Source: Trichoplusia ni (taxonomy: Eukaryota; Arthropoda; Insecta; Lepidoptera; Noctuidae). Taken from it: 64,000 bases of DNA. The DNA is taken from the NCBI RefSeq assembly GCF_003590095.1, contig NC_039501.1, positions 1,488,001-1,552,000 of the forward strand. Direction: 5' to 3'. The number at the start of each line of letters is the position of its first letter. Positions within the stretch are counted from its first letter, which is position 1. This document shows positions 44,347 through 55,416 of the stretch, piece by piece. The notes beneath the pieces were generated by a model. The model was not told the DNA's origin. It saw nothing but the letters and a program-made list of their open reading frames with translations, and did no database searches. The translations under genes and the position numbers were made by a program.

Positions 44347-45411
44347 TCACCTGCGGCTGGCGCGGGCGCGGGTGCTGCGGCCCGGCGGCGTCTTCTTAGC
44401 TTTGCTGGCCTTGGCGGGCTTCGCTTTAGCTTTGGCGTTGTCTTTGCGTTTCACTTTGGTATTGGCGTTGGATTTCGCCGAGCGGTTGCTCTCGATGGAG
44501 TTGACGCGGCGGTCGGACTCGAAGGAGAAGGCGGGGATGACGGCCTTGACCTCGGAGGGCGACAGACTGATCTCCAGCCGCCGCCGCCGCGAGCGCGTCA
44601 TGCGCCCGTTCTGCGGGTCCTGCAGGTCCAGCGTCAGCGGCGCGGTCTTGCTCCTCTTGGCGCGGACCACCTTCCTCTCCTCAGGCACGGCAGGCTCGGG
44701 GCTGCTCTTACGCGATGACCTTCCGTTCTGTCCTTTCTCCCTGAGGACAGGCTTGGTGACCTCCTCGTACCTCCTCTTGCGAGTCACCCTGGTCACTACG
44801 GTCTTCTCGTTTTCTATAGATTCTTTAGTGGCCCTTGTCTTATCCGGAACGCTGGTATTCCTGAGCACTCGTTTCTCCACTTGTTTCCTCGGTCGGCCGC
44901 GTTTAGCCGTAGTTTCTACTTTACTGCGGAGTTCTCGATCCCCGCTACCGTTGACTTCCTTCTTAGCTTGTCTGGTCTCCATTTTTCTGCGTTTCCTTGG
45001 TACGGGGGATTTGGATTTCTTTGCGCGACTAGTTTTGGGGAATGCGACTTCTGTGCCGTCGAGACCTTGACTGCTTTCTATATAGATGTAATCGTCTAAC
45101 TTAGATCTAGATTTCGCGTATGTCTTTTCTACTGGTTTGACGGTTGGTACGTCGTCGTCCATGTCTGGGTAGGTTGGTTCCGCTGCTTCCGTAACGGGGG
45201 TTTCGATAGTGTTCGCTTTGATGAGTTCGACGTCGTTCTCTATGGAGTTCTTGTTCATTCTATTCTTGAGTGTGTTTATGGTGTCTAGTAGGGAGTGTTC
45301 CTGCGTGTCCTGGTCGTTGGTGTCTGACTGTGAGGTGCCCGCCTCGGACGCGCTAGACTCCCGATGCTTGTTCTTGTAGCGACGCTTGTAGAGATCCGCT
45401 TTCGTCATGTC
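44347..45411 (-). CDS. JIL-1: JIL-1 last exon: basic chromatin-binding tail
   Basis: 354 residues from DMTKADLYKRRYKNKHRESS to a TGA stop (44347-44349). Acceptor tccacag|GAC, phase 0. In order: Ser/Thr/Asp-rich part; a small acidic patch PDMDDDVP; a basic KSKSPVPRKRRKMETR (compare KRRKM in the MSK1 docking/NLS segment); an AT-hook KRGRPRK (634-640); TRSRRRRLEISLSPSE; and a Lys/Ala-rich histone-H1-like end. Fly JIL-1 also has a long C-terminal domain that binds the H3 tail. One exon encodes the whole tail. Confidence 0.95.
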   Translation of the reverse strand, partial: DMTKADLYKRRYKNKHRESSASEAGTSQSDTNDQDTQEHSLLDTINTLKNRMNKNSIENDVELIKANTIETPVTEAAEPTYPDMDDDVPTVKPVEKTYAKSRSKLDDYIYIESSQGLDGTEVAFPKTSRAKKSKSPVPRKRRKMETRQAKKEVNGSGDRELRSKVETTAKRGRPRKQVEKRVLRNTSVPDKTRATKESIENEKTVVTRVTRKRRYEEVTKPVLREKGQNGRSSRKSSPEPAVPEERKVVRAKRSKTAPLTLDLQDPQNGRMTRSRRRRLEISLSPSEVKAVIPAFSFESDRRVNSIESNRSAKSNANTKVKRKDNAKAKAKPAKASKAKKTPPGRSTRARASRR

Positions 45412-48400
45412 CTGTGGACGGTGGAATATGGTTTTATTATAAACATGGGAAATTAAGTTACCAAGAATCTTTTCGCATTAAGTTGAGATACAGCTTAATG
45501 TGTTTATCCAACCATTTAATAGGCTTTAACCAGCATATCATTATCTTTGTTTCTATAATATAATCAAGAAGGGGGACATCCCAAAAAGTACTTTTATTGT
45601 GGTCTAGCAACCTAGTGACCGTTATCAATATTCTTTGTACCAATAAATTTGCCTCGAGACAGAACTTCGACATATTTCATATGTGGATTATGTTAATGGC
45701 TAGAAGAATATTGAAAATAGCCGATGCTATATTGACAGATACTCACAGCAAGTTTAAAGCTATTATTCTCGGGTATGCTGATGCCGAGCGCGGCCAGCAG
45801 CTCGTCAGTGCCGAACCTCCGCAGCGGGTCCACCGCCAGCAGGCCCAGGATGATGCGCTTGCTCTCCGTAGAGATCTTCTCCCAGATCGGACCTGAAGAG
45901 ACGCAATTAATATGTTATTGTAGATCAAACTGATTAAGGAAAAATCTAGATAGGACAATTAGAATGAGGTATTTTCCTTAAAAAACACGACTCGAAAACG
46001 GGACACGACGTGATTTAAGCTTTCATTAGGGCTTTTATAGCCGTAAGTCCGAAGTCGTTTGACATTTATTAAGTTTGGATAAGTATTTTATATTTCAAGT
46101 CAGTTGTGTTTTTGTAATTAAGAAATATTATTCAAAATTAATATCGATTAAAAATCAATCGATCTTTACAAATACTTCACCCATAGGTTTTAAATTAAGC
46201 TTTAAATTGCTGAAATCCTCATTAAGTTTTTAAAAGAAACATAACAGAAAAATGTTGTTTACAATACTGACCATCCATGGTAAAGTTCCCGGTCCTGATT
46301 CTGTCCATGAAGGACGTGATGGGCTCCTTCTTGGAAACAGGCTGGAACGGCGCCTTGCCGCATAGCATGTAGTACTGTAGTAGAAAAATAACAAGTTGAT
46401 ATCGAGAATTCCTTTGTCAACTTGTAGAATAGATTGAATTTATAAATTGGCTCGAAGAGAGGAATTCCTTTATCTATTTTATATGTATCTCACTCACAGG
46501 AATTTAATCCTTGTATTGGAGGTTTTACGGTTTCACAAACATTCAAGTCTCATGCACAAATACAACTAGAATAAGGACAAGCTTTTATGGATAGCATCAA
46601 CGCTTGTCTTACCCGAGGATCGAACCTACGACATGTGGTGACCTCATCCAGTCGGATGCAAAATTGCAGTGATATGTTAAGGGTATAAAAGTTTTGTAAA
46701 AAAGAAGTCTTTGAAAAGCTCACACTCTAGAGCCGATAATAGATCTCGATGGCGTGCAATTTGGGAGGCCTATGTCCAACAGTCGACGAACATGGGATGA
46801 TGATACGAGATATATTATACTTACATAGACGACCCCCAGACTCCAGAGGTCGCACTGCGGGCCGTAGCCGGGCGCGGCCGCCGAGCGCGCGCGGGACACC
46901 ACCTCCGGGGCCGCGTACGGTAAGCTGGTACGATACAACAATACGATATTACATTTGTAGATACAACTTGTAAAGTTTGAGGACTAAATTCTCGTATACC
47001 GCACGATTTGTATATGAATTTATATTTTTCTGTATAATCTTGGAAGACAAGTTCTATTAGAAGTTTCTCGGATGGTTTTTCCTTTCCAGCTAAAGCTAAA
47101 ACATTAAGCATCAGAGACAATCAGAGTGTTTTGACGTTTTTAAAGTGTTATAGTAGTGTACTTTCTTTTTTCGCATGGTTCATGTACATTGTACAAAATA
47201 GTGTCAAAGTTTTACAGATGCAATTTGTGTCTGACATGGCACGCCATGACACGACTTTCAAAATCCTCAGTTATGCGGGATCCTGTATGATCTTTCCCCT
47301 CACTATATTTTACAGGTTTTAACTTAGGACAAGATTTCGAAAATACATTGATGCGTAATGGTATTCGAACCTGCATCCTCTATCTTAGCAGTCCAACGGT
47401 CATACTAAGCTGGCACTGCTATAGTATTATGAAAGTGTAAGTACTATAGGTAAGTGTATTACCTGAAGCAAGGCGTCATCATCCGCGGCCTCTCCTCGGC
47501 GCAGTCGGGCGTGCGGCGCGCGAACCCGAAGTCCACTACTTTGACTTTAGCCTCGCTCAAGCGGCTGCTTGATAGTAGGATGTTCTGGAAATAATATACA
47601 AGGTGAGTGTGTTTTCTATGAGGTTGAAAGATAGTGTGAAAAACATCAGTGTTTAGTTGAATTTGTCTAAAGTTATGGAATGTGGGCAGGTGCTAAGATA
47701 TATAGACTATCGTTGAGCTTTTTTAAAAAATGTCCTTTTAAGTAGGTGAAACAAATCAATGCTGACGTAAAACGTGAGTAAATCAAGTGATTACTTCCGA
47801 ATCAGTGTGATATTGTAGAATATGGACAGAATTATAAGGTTTTTATGATATATCTGGCTGCGTTTCAATCTACGACGTATTGTCTGTCTATCTGTGGCGT
47901 TATAGCCCCCGAATTAGCGATTCGGGAATTTCAATTTAGTTTTAAAAGTGACTGATTTTGGACACGATTGACCAAGATCGGTGGAGCCATTTATAAATTG
48001 AGGGGATTTTGAGGGTTCGGAACACATATGGCACATTTGGCATGTGGTACCTCTGGCTTGAGGTCCCTGTGCACGACCCTGCGCGCGTGCATGTGCCGCA
48101 GCGCCAGCGCCAGCTGCGCCAGCAGGCGCCGCGCCGCGCGCTCCTCCAGCGCGCCCGCCAGCTGCGCCGACAGCTCGCCGCCCGCCGCCAGCTCCGTCAC
48201 TATGTACGTGAAGGCCTGCAGGGGGGGACAAACTAAACTATACCTCTGCATCTTAAATATAAACAACAACAATCCCGGACGAACCCAGAAAGGAAAACAA
48301 ATTTTACAATTTTCCCTAGACAGATGAAGCAAATTTCAAATGCAATCAATTCGAGTAGAAAAGAACTGCAAACCAAACATGCAGTTAATATAGTTAGAAA

Positions 48401-51273
48401 TGTCTTTTCCTTTCACAATATTAATACCCCCAGAATCAAATACCCACAAAAATGACACATACTTCCTTCTCAAAATTTCTCAGAATTAGCAAATACTCAT
48501 AAGATTCGCACTTTAATACATAACAATAAGGTTCAAAATCATATAGCACAAAGTATCAAAACTTACAGAATCATGGAAGACCTCGTGCAGCGTGATGATG
48601 TAGGGGCATCCCTGACACGCCTTCAGCAGCTCGATCTCTTGCTTGATGTCTTTCTTTTGAGTCGAGATTATCTGATGAAAGAGTATGAAGTAAGTTCACT
48701 TACGTACATTTACGCCTAAAGTACGAGTACATTGCCTATCAAAACATTGTAATCGTGTAGTGTATGTCCCATACTCACTTTGACGGCGTATTCCTTGCCG
48801 GTCTGGCGGTGGATGCACTTCCTGCAGACGGAGTACGAGCCGTCGCCTAGAAGCGGAGTGCTCAGCTCCACAGCGTACTTTTGGAAGAACGGTGAGTCCT
48901 GAATGGATTATTAACAATATTAATACAAATCAGACAAGTATAAGACAGATTAGCATATTTTTTTAGAAAAAGGTGTTTCTTTTTTTTAATATCGAATTCT
49001 GCACTGAGGAATTTAATACTTCAAACGCAAAATTTTGAAATTTTTGGTCATCTAGAAATGTTCATCTGTAAAATTACAGTCTGGAAAGTTTCCAGTGATA
49101 TAAGAAAGAAGGGTAAGATAAACCAATCAAATGTTCACATGATAGTAGGTATTTTAAATTACCCATTGCTTGTTGCCATTAAAAGTTTTACTATTTCTAA
49201 CACTTTCCCTACCACAAACCATCTATATATCAATCAGTATTAAAATAAGTTACACTAGTAATTGACGTTACCTTAGCGACCCATCCTTTGAGTTTGTCGT
49301 GTTTCTGTCCCGTGGCTTGCATCCATATCTGGTCCGATATCACATTCTCGGAGAACAATATACTCGGCGCTACATATGAGTAACCTGTGAACGAAATGAT
49401 TCTAAATCAAAACCCATGAAAGAGGTTCGAAACTGGAGAATTGCTAGGGCGAGAAATCGTGGTATTTTGGTTGATAGAGAGACCTTTAGAAGTTTATCTA
49501 CCGAAAATCAAATACCACATGCATGTTTTAATGGTCGTGGGAAGTCTATGGGAATTCTTCGATTAGACAAAATACGTCCCAGTGAAACACCTGTTCATTT
49601 GTTTAAAGGGAATTTTCCCATATAAATTCAGCATTAGTCATTTACATAGCACTGAATAAAAAACATTGTCACTCAACACGTTCACCCAGTTGCAAGTATT
49701 GAAACATTATCATTTTTCATTCATCAGCAAACAGATCCGAATCTGGTTTGGTTTTCACGAGCGCATTGAGCATCTTCAACATCGGACCATTGTGTTTCAA
49801 AATGGGACAATAAGCTGTTTGTTTTCTAGAGCCGTTACAATTATTTGGCACATGAAAATGACCCTCCTTGGAATTTCTCGATAGTCTCCAGAGAGGTTGT
49901 AGTACAGGCTTACCAAGGAACAGTTTATCGTGATGCTTGGGCGCCTGCGCAGGCGAGTCGGTGGGCGGCATGCGCGTGAACTCGTCCGCGAAGTTGCACG
50001 TGTCGGCCGCGTGCGTCAGCACTGGCACGAACGGAGCCTTCACCTCGCGGTTGGCGACGCCTTCCCAGTCCAGGTTCTATGGGAGAATGGTAACTTAATA
50101 AGGTTTCTAGTACTTATTCTAGATGAGATTGTTATATAAATTCTGATCACCATTAGATCAGGTATAGTTTATGCATAGAGTAGATTGACGGCTATATTCA
50201 AGTACCACAATGAGTTATATAACTAAACAGTTAAAGTTACAATACGCCACTGTATTTATCACCGTCAATGGAAATTTAAAGGCATTTAAGTAAGTCACTA
50301 AATTAGATGTCATTCTTGAACCCCATCAGCAGGTGCTTGGGAAAAGATATCAACGTTATTCTTCTCTTTTATTCCTTTCACCGTGTTTTATTTTTGTCTA
50401 AGTTTTTTTCCTATTATTATAAGTACCTATCAGGTATGGTTGTATGGTATACCCGTTCCCGACATTCAACTAACCTCGGAACATGTATCTAACCTGGAAA
50501 AACGGATGCCTCTTGAGTTCCTCAGCGTCGCCCTCGCCACCGCCGAGCCGACGACGCGGGTCTTTCACTAGTAATCTGGGAAAATACAACACATCATTAG
50601 TGAATGTTTCAATTTTATTGCTACCAAAACATCTTCATCATAAGTTATTTGAAATAAAATCTGCTCTAACACAGTAAATCAAAACAAGAAGTACAATCAA
50701 AATTGGAGTCTCCTTTTATCTAGAAGAATTTATATCCTTAAATTTAAACAGGATTGAGTAGATAGGCGCGCAAATGGCTAAAGACATGCATAAAAATATT
50801 TAAAGAAAACGAGTTATTTCTCTCCAGGACATACAATTTAGCGAGTAGGCACAGGTCGATATACACTAAACATCTTGAGATATCTAAGACTTGGAACCTC
50901 ATGCACTGTGATCCTGAATATAATAAATTCTTTTTCATTATGACAGAACGTTATATCGTTACATGTATTATCAAGATCTAGTGACTAATTTCGGTCCTGT
51001 ACCTCAGTAATAATATCTATAATATTACTGTGCCTGATCGGAGTCTTCAATCACGAGCTGACGGGCATAACAAATATGCTAGTTATCACACTACACTCAC
51101 TTCCTAATAAAGTCCTGCACTTCAGGACTGACATCGGGCGGCACGGGGTAGCTGCACCTCACAATCCTCTTCGTGATCTCCTGCTGTGTGTTCTTCTCGC
51201 CTTCCACTGTGAATGGAGAGGCTCCTGTCAGCAGCTCGTATGTCAGCACGCCGACGGACCACCAATCGACCGC
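44347..51273 (-). CDS. JIL-1: JIL-1 / MSK (RPS6KA5) orthologue, tandem kinase, 12 exons, 5' end off the window
   Basis: Exons in transcript order: 51273-51101, 50575-50494, 50076-49914, 49384-49272, 48898-48779, 48671-48567, 48215-48051, 47584-47463, 46924-46825, 46374-46272, 45892-45747, 45411-44347. All are GT-AG and together give one frame of 818 residues to a TGA stop. Order: C-lobe of the N-terminal AGC kinase (1-85), AGC tail with hydrophobic motif GYSYVAPS (86-177), complete C-terminal CAMK-like kinase (178-460; G-loop GDGSYSV, Lys217, HRDLKPEN, DFGFA, TPCF, APE), and a basic tail (465-818). This layout is unique to MSK/RSK, and FxGYSxVAPSILF is MSK-type. Known: nuclear kinases activated by MAPKs (MSK) or constitutively chromatin-bound (fly JIL-1), phosphorylating histone H3. 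The N-lobe exons were not found in the window. Confidence 0.95.
45747..45892 (-). CDS. JIL-1: JIL-1 exon: end of C-terminal kinase
   Basis: Residues 416-464: GPIWEKISTESKRIILGLLA, VDPLRRFGTDELLAALGISI, then PENNSFKLA. The conserved Arg of the last kinase helix is in DPLRR. Phase 1 in, phase 0 out. Confidence 0.95.
46272..46374 (-). CDS. JIL-1: JIL-1 exon: C-terminal kinase alpha-G region
   Basis: Residues 382-415: YYMLCGKAPFQPVSKKEPIT then MDRIRTGNFTMD. Similar to LYTMLSGQVPFQ of MSK1. Donor GATG|gtcagt, a valid though weaker site. Confidence 0.94.
46497..46655 (-). mobile_element. tRNA-SINE family A in a JIL-1 intron
   Basis: 'ggaatttaatccttgtattg', 'ttcacaaacattcaagtctc', 'ttacccgaggatcgaaccta' and 'ggtgacctcatccagtcgg'. 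Confidence 0.75.
46735..46806 (+). mobile_element. LINE 3' fragment next to a JIL-1 exon
   Basis: 'gatctcgatggcgtgcaatt', then 'ggaggcctatgtccaacagt' and 'gggatgatgat'. Ends within about 20 bp of the 46825 splice donor. Confidence 0.6.
46825..46924 (-). CDS. JIL-1: JIL-1 exon: P+1 loop and alpha-F
   Basis: Residues 348-381: SLPYAAPEVVSRARSAAAPG then YGPQCDLWSLGVVY. APE and DLWSLG are intact. An Arg/Ala-rich insert replaces the short MSK LLNQNG segment. A LINE tail and a SINE lie in the next intron. Confidence 0.95.
47463..47584 (-). CDS. JIL-1: JIL-1 exon: catalytic Asn, DFG and activation loop
   Basis: Residues 308-347: NILLSSSRLSEAKVKVVDFG, FARRTPDCAEERPRMMTPCF. Asp325 is the DFG aspartate; Thr344 in TPCF matches the MSK1 MAPK site Thr581. 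Donor TTCAG|gtaata, phase 2. Confidence 0.95.
48051..48215 (-). CDS. JIL-1: JIL-1 exon: hinge to HRDLKPE
   Basis: Residues 253-307: AFTYIVTELAAGGELSAQLA, an alanine/leucine/arginine-rich alpha-D/E part, then MHARRVVHRDLKPE. The catalytic aspartate is Asp303. Very GC-rich. Phase 0 at both ends. Confidence 0.95.
48567..48671 (-). CDS. JIL-1: JIL-1 exon: alpha-C helix of C-terminal kinase
   Basis: Residues 218-252: IISTQKKDIKQEIELLKACQ then PYIITLHEVFHDS. The conserved alpha-C glutamate is in KQEIELL. Matches HPNIVKLHEVFHDQ of MSK1. Confidence 0.95.
48779..48898 (-). CDS. JIL-1: JIL-1 exon: C-terminal kinase G-loop and Lys
   Basis: Residues 178-217: DSPFFQKYAVELSTPLLGDG, SYSVCRKCIHRQTGKEYAVK. 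The glycine loop GDGSYSV and the ATP lysine (Lys217, last codon) match MSK (GEGSFSICRKC, FAVK). Donor AAA|gtgagt. Confidence 0.96.
49272..49384 (-). CDS. JIL-1: JIL-1 exon: hydrophobic motif and linker
   Basis: Residues 140-177: GYSYVAPSILFSENVISDQI, then ATGQKHDKLKGWVAK. Ser142 corresponds to the MSK1 hydrophobic-motif serine (Ser376), phosphorylated by the C-terminal kinase. The upstream intron (49385-49913) has no recognised repeat. Confidence 0.95.
49914..50076 (-). CDS. JIL-1: JIL-1 exon: AGC C-terminal tail
   Basis: Residues 86-139: NLDWEGVANREVKAPFVPVL, then NFADEFTRMPPTDSP and HHDKLFL. PPTDSP sits where MSK1 has its turn-motif phosphosite. Phase 0 in, phase 1 out. Confidence 0.95.
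50494..50575 (-). CDS. JIL-1: JIL-1 exon: end of N-terminal kinase
   Basis: Residues 58-85: LLVKDPRRRLGGG then GDAEELKRHPFFQ. Contains the RRRLG helix typical of AGC kinases. Confidence 0.95.
50985..51072. mobile_element. Degenerate relative of the 2778-2942 MITE
   Basis: 'actaatttcggtcctgtacc' and 'ggagtcttcaatcacgagct' match the core of the MITE ('actagtttcggacccaacc', 'ggagtccttaatcatgagct'). Terminal repeats are lost. Confidence 0.5.
51101..51273 (-). CDS. JIL-1: JIL-1 exon: N-terminal kinase C-lobe
   Basis: First exon of the gene inside the window: AVDWWSVGVLTYELLTGASP, then FTVEGEKNTQQEITKRIVRC and PEVQDFIRK. Almost identical in pattern to MSK1 (AVDWWSLGVLMYELLTGASPFTVDGEKN). Acceptor tag|GCG, phase 0; donor AGGAA|gtgagt, phase 2. 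A degenerate MITE lies just downstream. Confidence 0.96.
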
Positions 51274-52147
51274 CTAGAAAGAGAGGAAAGTAGGTTTAGA
51301 TCTTCAGGTATTTAAAGTCAAGTCGTGCTAGACAGTGGCAGATAGGCAAAAAGATTGCGAAAACCATGTCGCTTTCAATATCAATAATAATAGGATAGAT
51401 TGAGGGTCAGGTTTGCAACTGCTTAATATTCTGTATTTAGTTGACTTCGGCAAGACCAGAAACTGGTACCAACGTATATTATAGGCTAGGTCGATGCAAT
51501 TTAAATAAGTTCGTTTTGTTGTCAAATTGCAAATGACAATAATATTTAAACTACATGCGCCTTTTAAAAAAGCTTTCAGTAACTTTGTTGAAAAATAAGT
51601 CCCTTAATTACTACTTGGTCAATATTGAAGTGAAAGCCTCATAGCAACAATAGCGTACATAGTATCGAATAACACTAAAACGTGAACCTGCAGAGCCTTT
51701 ATTACAAGGGAACAAGATCGATTTTACCGTGTCACCATAAATAACGTAGTAGATCAATAAAACACCAGATCGGCCTTGGATAAAAGTAATGAGAACAGAG
51801 CATTTCCTCCGAGATAATCGTGAATTAAACGGCACTGATAACAGGTGATAAGTCATTGTTTGAATTACTATTGGGATGTATCAATTATGAAGATAAATAG
51901 AAGACTAACAACCGTAAAACGTATGCAAGACTAGAACTTAGGTACGAAACGTTAGAATTGGTGTGGTGGCCTTGTGGTTCCCTGCATGGATTTGTAAGCA
52001 TGGGTTGCAGGTTCGATAACAAAATAGGCAAAGTATCTACCAATGTGACTTTTTCGAAGTTATAATTTCGTAATTGTTCTACGATACGATAGGAATATAT
52101 CATAGGGAAATCTTAATTACAATATACAATATGAGGTGTAAAATTTA

Positions 52148-52378
52148 TTGTCCACAACTGCAACAGTGAGCACGAAAAGATTTTTGTCCGGTGATAGGTT
52201 GATAATGGATATATACTACAACAATTGCTATTTGTCTTACTATACTGCGGAAGACGAGAATGAAATATTAAACTTAATAAGAAACGAACTCAATGTCATC
52301 TTGAATACATCTCCTATAATAAATAAACGAAGTTTTAAATTTAATTCCGGAAGTAATTACATTTACAACTTCAAGTGA
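52148..52378 (+). other. Unassigned 76-codon open frame
   Basis: Opens MSTTATVSTKRFLSGDRLIM and includes TAEDENEILNLIRNELNVIL. I recognise no family. No splice sites or promoter suggest a gene; it is listed because its composition is more protein-like than its neighbours. Confidence 0.15.
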
Positions 52379-55257
52379 AATTTAAAGTACATACGAACAA
52401 GTGTGTTAAATAAATACTTAAATTAAAAACAAAATACACAAAAAGTCGCGTATATCGCCGTGATAAAATGTACATTTGACATTGGTATTCACGTGCGATA
52501 TTGAAACAGAAATATAGAGAGATATGTATAGAAAAGACACGTGCCAAATAAAAAGAAAAACATTCGAAGCACGTTTTTAGATAACGACAAAATATACGTA
52601 TAGTTGAGGAACATATTAACACAGCATTTAGCAAATATATGTATCCAAAAAACGACTAAAAAGTTCTTGTAATTTTCTTCGTGTGAGAAACGAAGATATC
52701 CGAATACATCCGATGTTAGCCGAACTCTCAAGAACATGCGCACGCGTCTTGTAAACCTTGGCGACTGATATTAACAACGCAACATAAATTGTGGTTATAT
52801 TGTAAACAACTTTTTATGTAGAAAATAATGAAAGTACTTATATTTACAATTCTTGTTGCTATTAAGCAATTTGTCCTTTCATTGTGAGGTCTTGGATTAC
52901 GCTTTCGTAAGTTGTAATTTTCTTTTAAGTTAAATATAGGCCGGCAGACAATGTTGTAAATTGAAGCCTATTTATGTCACCCCTTTTTATTATAGTAACG
53001 ACCTCTCTTCATAATTTGTCCTTTAGATAAGAACGTGTAAGCCTATTTTTAGATGCGTGAATACATAAAATGTGTATTTTTAGATTGTGTTTACTCGTTA
53101 CACGTTCATAACTGAGAAGCTAATATATTTTGTAAATTGTTTTTTTAATATTATTTATGACACAAACAATTAAACGAGTCATTAGGCCCTTATACTGAAT
53201 GTACATTAAAGATATAAAATAACCGAACTTGGTACACAAAGAAGGCCCTTTTTTTAAAATATTACAAAAAACGACAATGTTTTAGTCAAATTTATCACCT
53301 ATTGTTTACAGAATATAACCTTGTTTTATTTTGAAAACATAAACGAGTATTAAACTCAAGCTATAAGCCAATAAAGAATAGATTAAGTAAAACACTTAGT
53401 TCAAATTGTTTAGTTAATCGACTAAATTTAAACAAACACAGCTTTACAAGTGAGCCTATTGTACTGCGTTGTACGATCTGTAACAAAGGACTTATCTGAA
53501 AAGAGGTCAGTGGTTTGTTTACATCACGTCAAGATCCAAACATATGAACACACTTGACAGTTGAATTTGTTTAAAACTGGACTAGTTACACCTTGAGTGA
53601 CCTAATGACCTAAATAATGGGTATTTTAATTTTGTTACTAAATTTTTACACTAAACTAAGAAAGTCTAAGTAGTTAGGAGAACGTTGCCGCGTTGGCTGT
53701 GGATAGGACATGACCACAAACCTAATAGCACTCTGCCTAAAATTGTATTATATTTTGAAATCTGTTAACTAGAGGTTTAATAAAATAAAAGTTGATTTTT
53801 TTATCTTTCAAAGATGTAAAAGAATTAAGAGTTTCTTAATTCCGTAGATAATTACCTAGACTCTATTTAAAAAGAGTCTATCATCGCTACAATAAAAAAA
53901 GGTCAACAAAAAAAAAACATTCTACATACAAATAACAAGATGAAATCACCGCAACAGTCTGACTTTGAAAAATTAAAATAATATCTTCCTCGTAAAATGC
54001 AACGATTGCAAGAGAGATATAACATATTTGCAACATCATGCACCGGAATCAACATCTTTTATTCCTCGAGATACCCGCCAAAATTTAGTTTATTTAGTTT
54101 TTATTGAGGAAATAAGATTTGATGAGCGACCTTAAAACAAAAGATGAATAATTTTTGGTTCTTTGATGAGGGTTCATCTGTCAGCACCAACAGTTGATTA
54201 TGACTTAACGTTCTCTATACAATAAAGAAATGCAAAAATATGCTTCAGAGATGCTCAATAGAATTAACATTAACAGTAAATTATAAAATACGACTTTCAG
54301 AATATAATGGTGATTTCAACAATCCCTAGTTTTCGAAAAGCAGTATAAAATTCACAATACACAGTTGATTTAATGATGATCCTGATTTTATGATGACGTG
54401 GAATCAACTAGGCAACAGCTAGTAGGTCACTCAAAACACTCCCGACACCAAAGCTGAACTTCTTTTATCCTTTATATCTGCATAAGTCGTCTCCTAAATA
54501 TCAATCGACATTAAAATTGAATAAAGATACAATTGGCATTGACTACTTAATTGGCAAACAATTATATTAATAGCTTATGAATTTTACGTCTGAGTGATTC
54601 TGATCGTGTGTTTAATGTTTTAAATTACAATTTTAGTTATCAATGATATGGATAATTATTATCTGGCATTTTTTGGAATATTTAGCTGACTTGACCTTGG
54701 AACGAATCTTGAGAAGTTTTATAGGTTGTCTTCTGACTAGCTCTTTTTCAAGTAATATTGGGGCCATTGGGGGTAACTTGCAGATTAAATGGATTTAGTG
54801 AAACACCTTAATTTATTAACACAGTATCCCATAGTAAGACAGGTCGTCGGAATTCTAATGACTTAAGATTTTCAATGCTCATCATTTCGTTAAGATCAAT
54901 AGCCGAACATAAGGTGTTGTAGATAGCCTTTTAACTGGATAAGATTTAGACATAAATTCCCCACAAATCTATATCTCATGCTAATTTGCACTCACAACCA
55001 ATAACAATAAGATTTATTTTCTCATAAACCACAATGCGATAATTTATCTAATTCTACAGGGAATGTAGTGTAATTACCGGGAGTTAGCGGCGTCGTTAGG
55101 TCTAACCGGTTGCCATGGTTACAGGTTTAGCAACAGCTGCGCCTGACAACTGTCAAACGTGTTTGTTTAACAACTGGGACAGCAGATTAAAGGGTGGTTT
55201 TGGGTAGGGCTATTAACTATAATCAATTCAGGTTTTGTATGCTTCAAATATATACAT

Positions 55258-55416
55258 ATGGTAGGCATTCCAGGTGGACCGATGACCTTGATCAAGATCG
55301 TAGGAAGAATTTAAGTTCGAGAAGTGTATGGTGTATGTACCGATCGTCGTGGAGAATTTTGGAAGCCTTTGTTCAGCAGTGGACCTATTCCGGGCTAAGA
55401 TGATGATGATGGTAGG
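55258..55416 (+). mobile_element. LINE ORF C-terminal remnant
   Basis: Reads RHSRWTDDLDQDRRKN and SRSVWCMYRSSWR-like decayed residues, then 'tttgttcagcagtggaccta' and 'gatgatgatgatgg'. Confidence 0.6.

Noticed and set aside
44282..45070. 262-residue and 138-residue plus-strand open frames over the JIL-1 last exon.
   Set aside because: They are antisense shadows of a GC- and Arg-codon-rich exon; the minus strand has the spliced, homologous frame.
49416..49625. A 69-residue plus-strand frame in a JIL-1 intron.
   Set aside because: No family recognised, antisense to the gene, and it lies wholly within a short intron.
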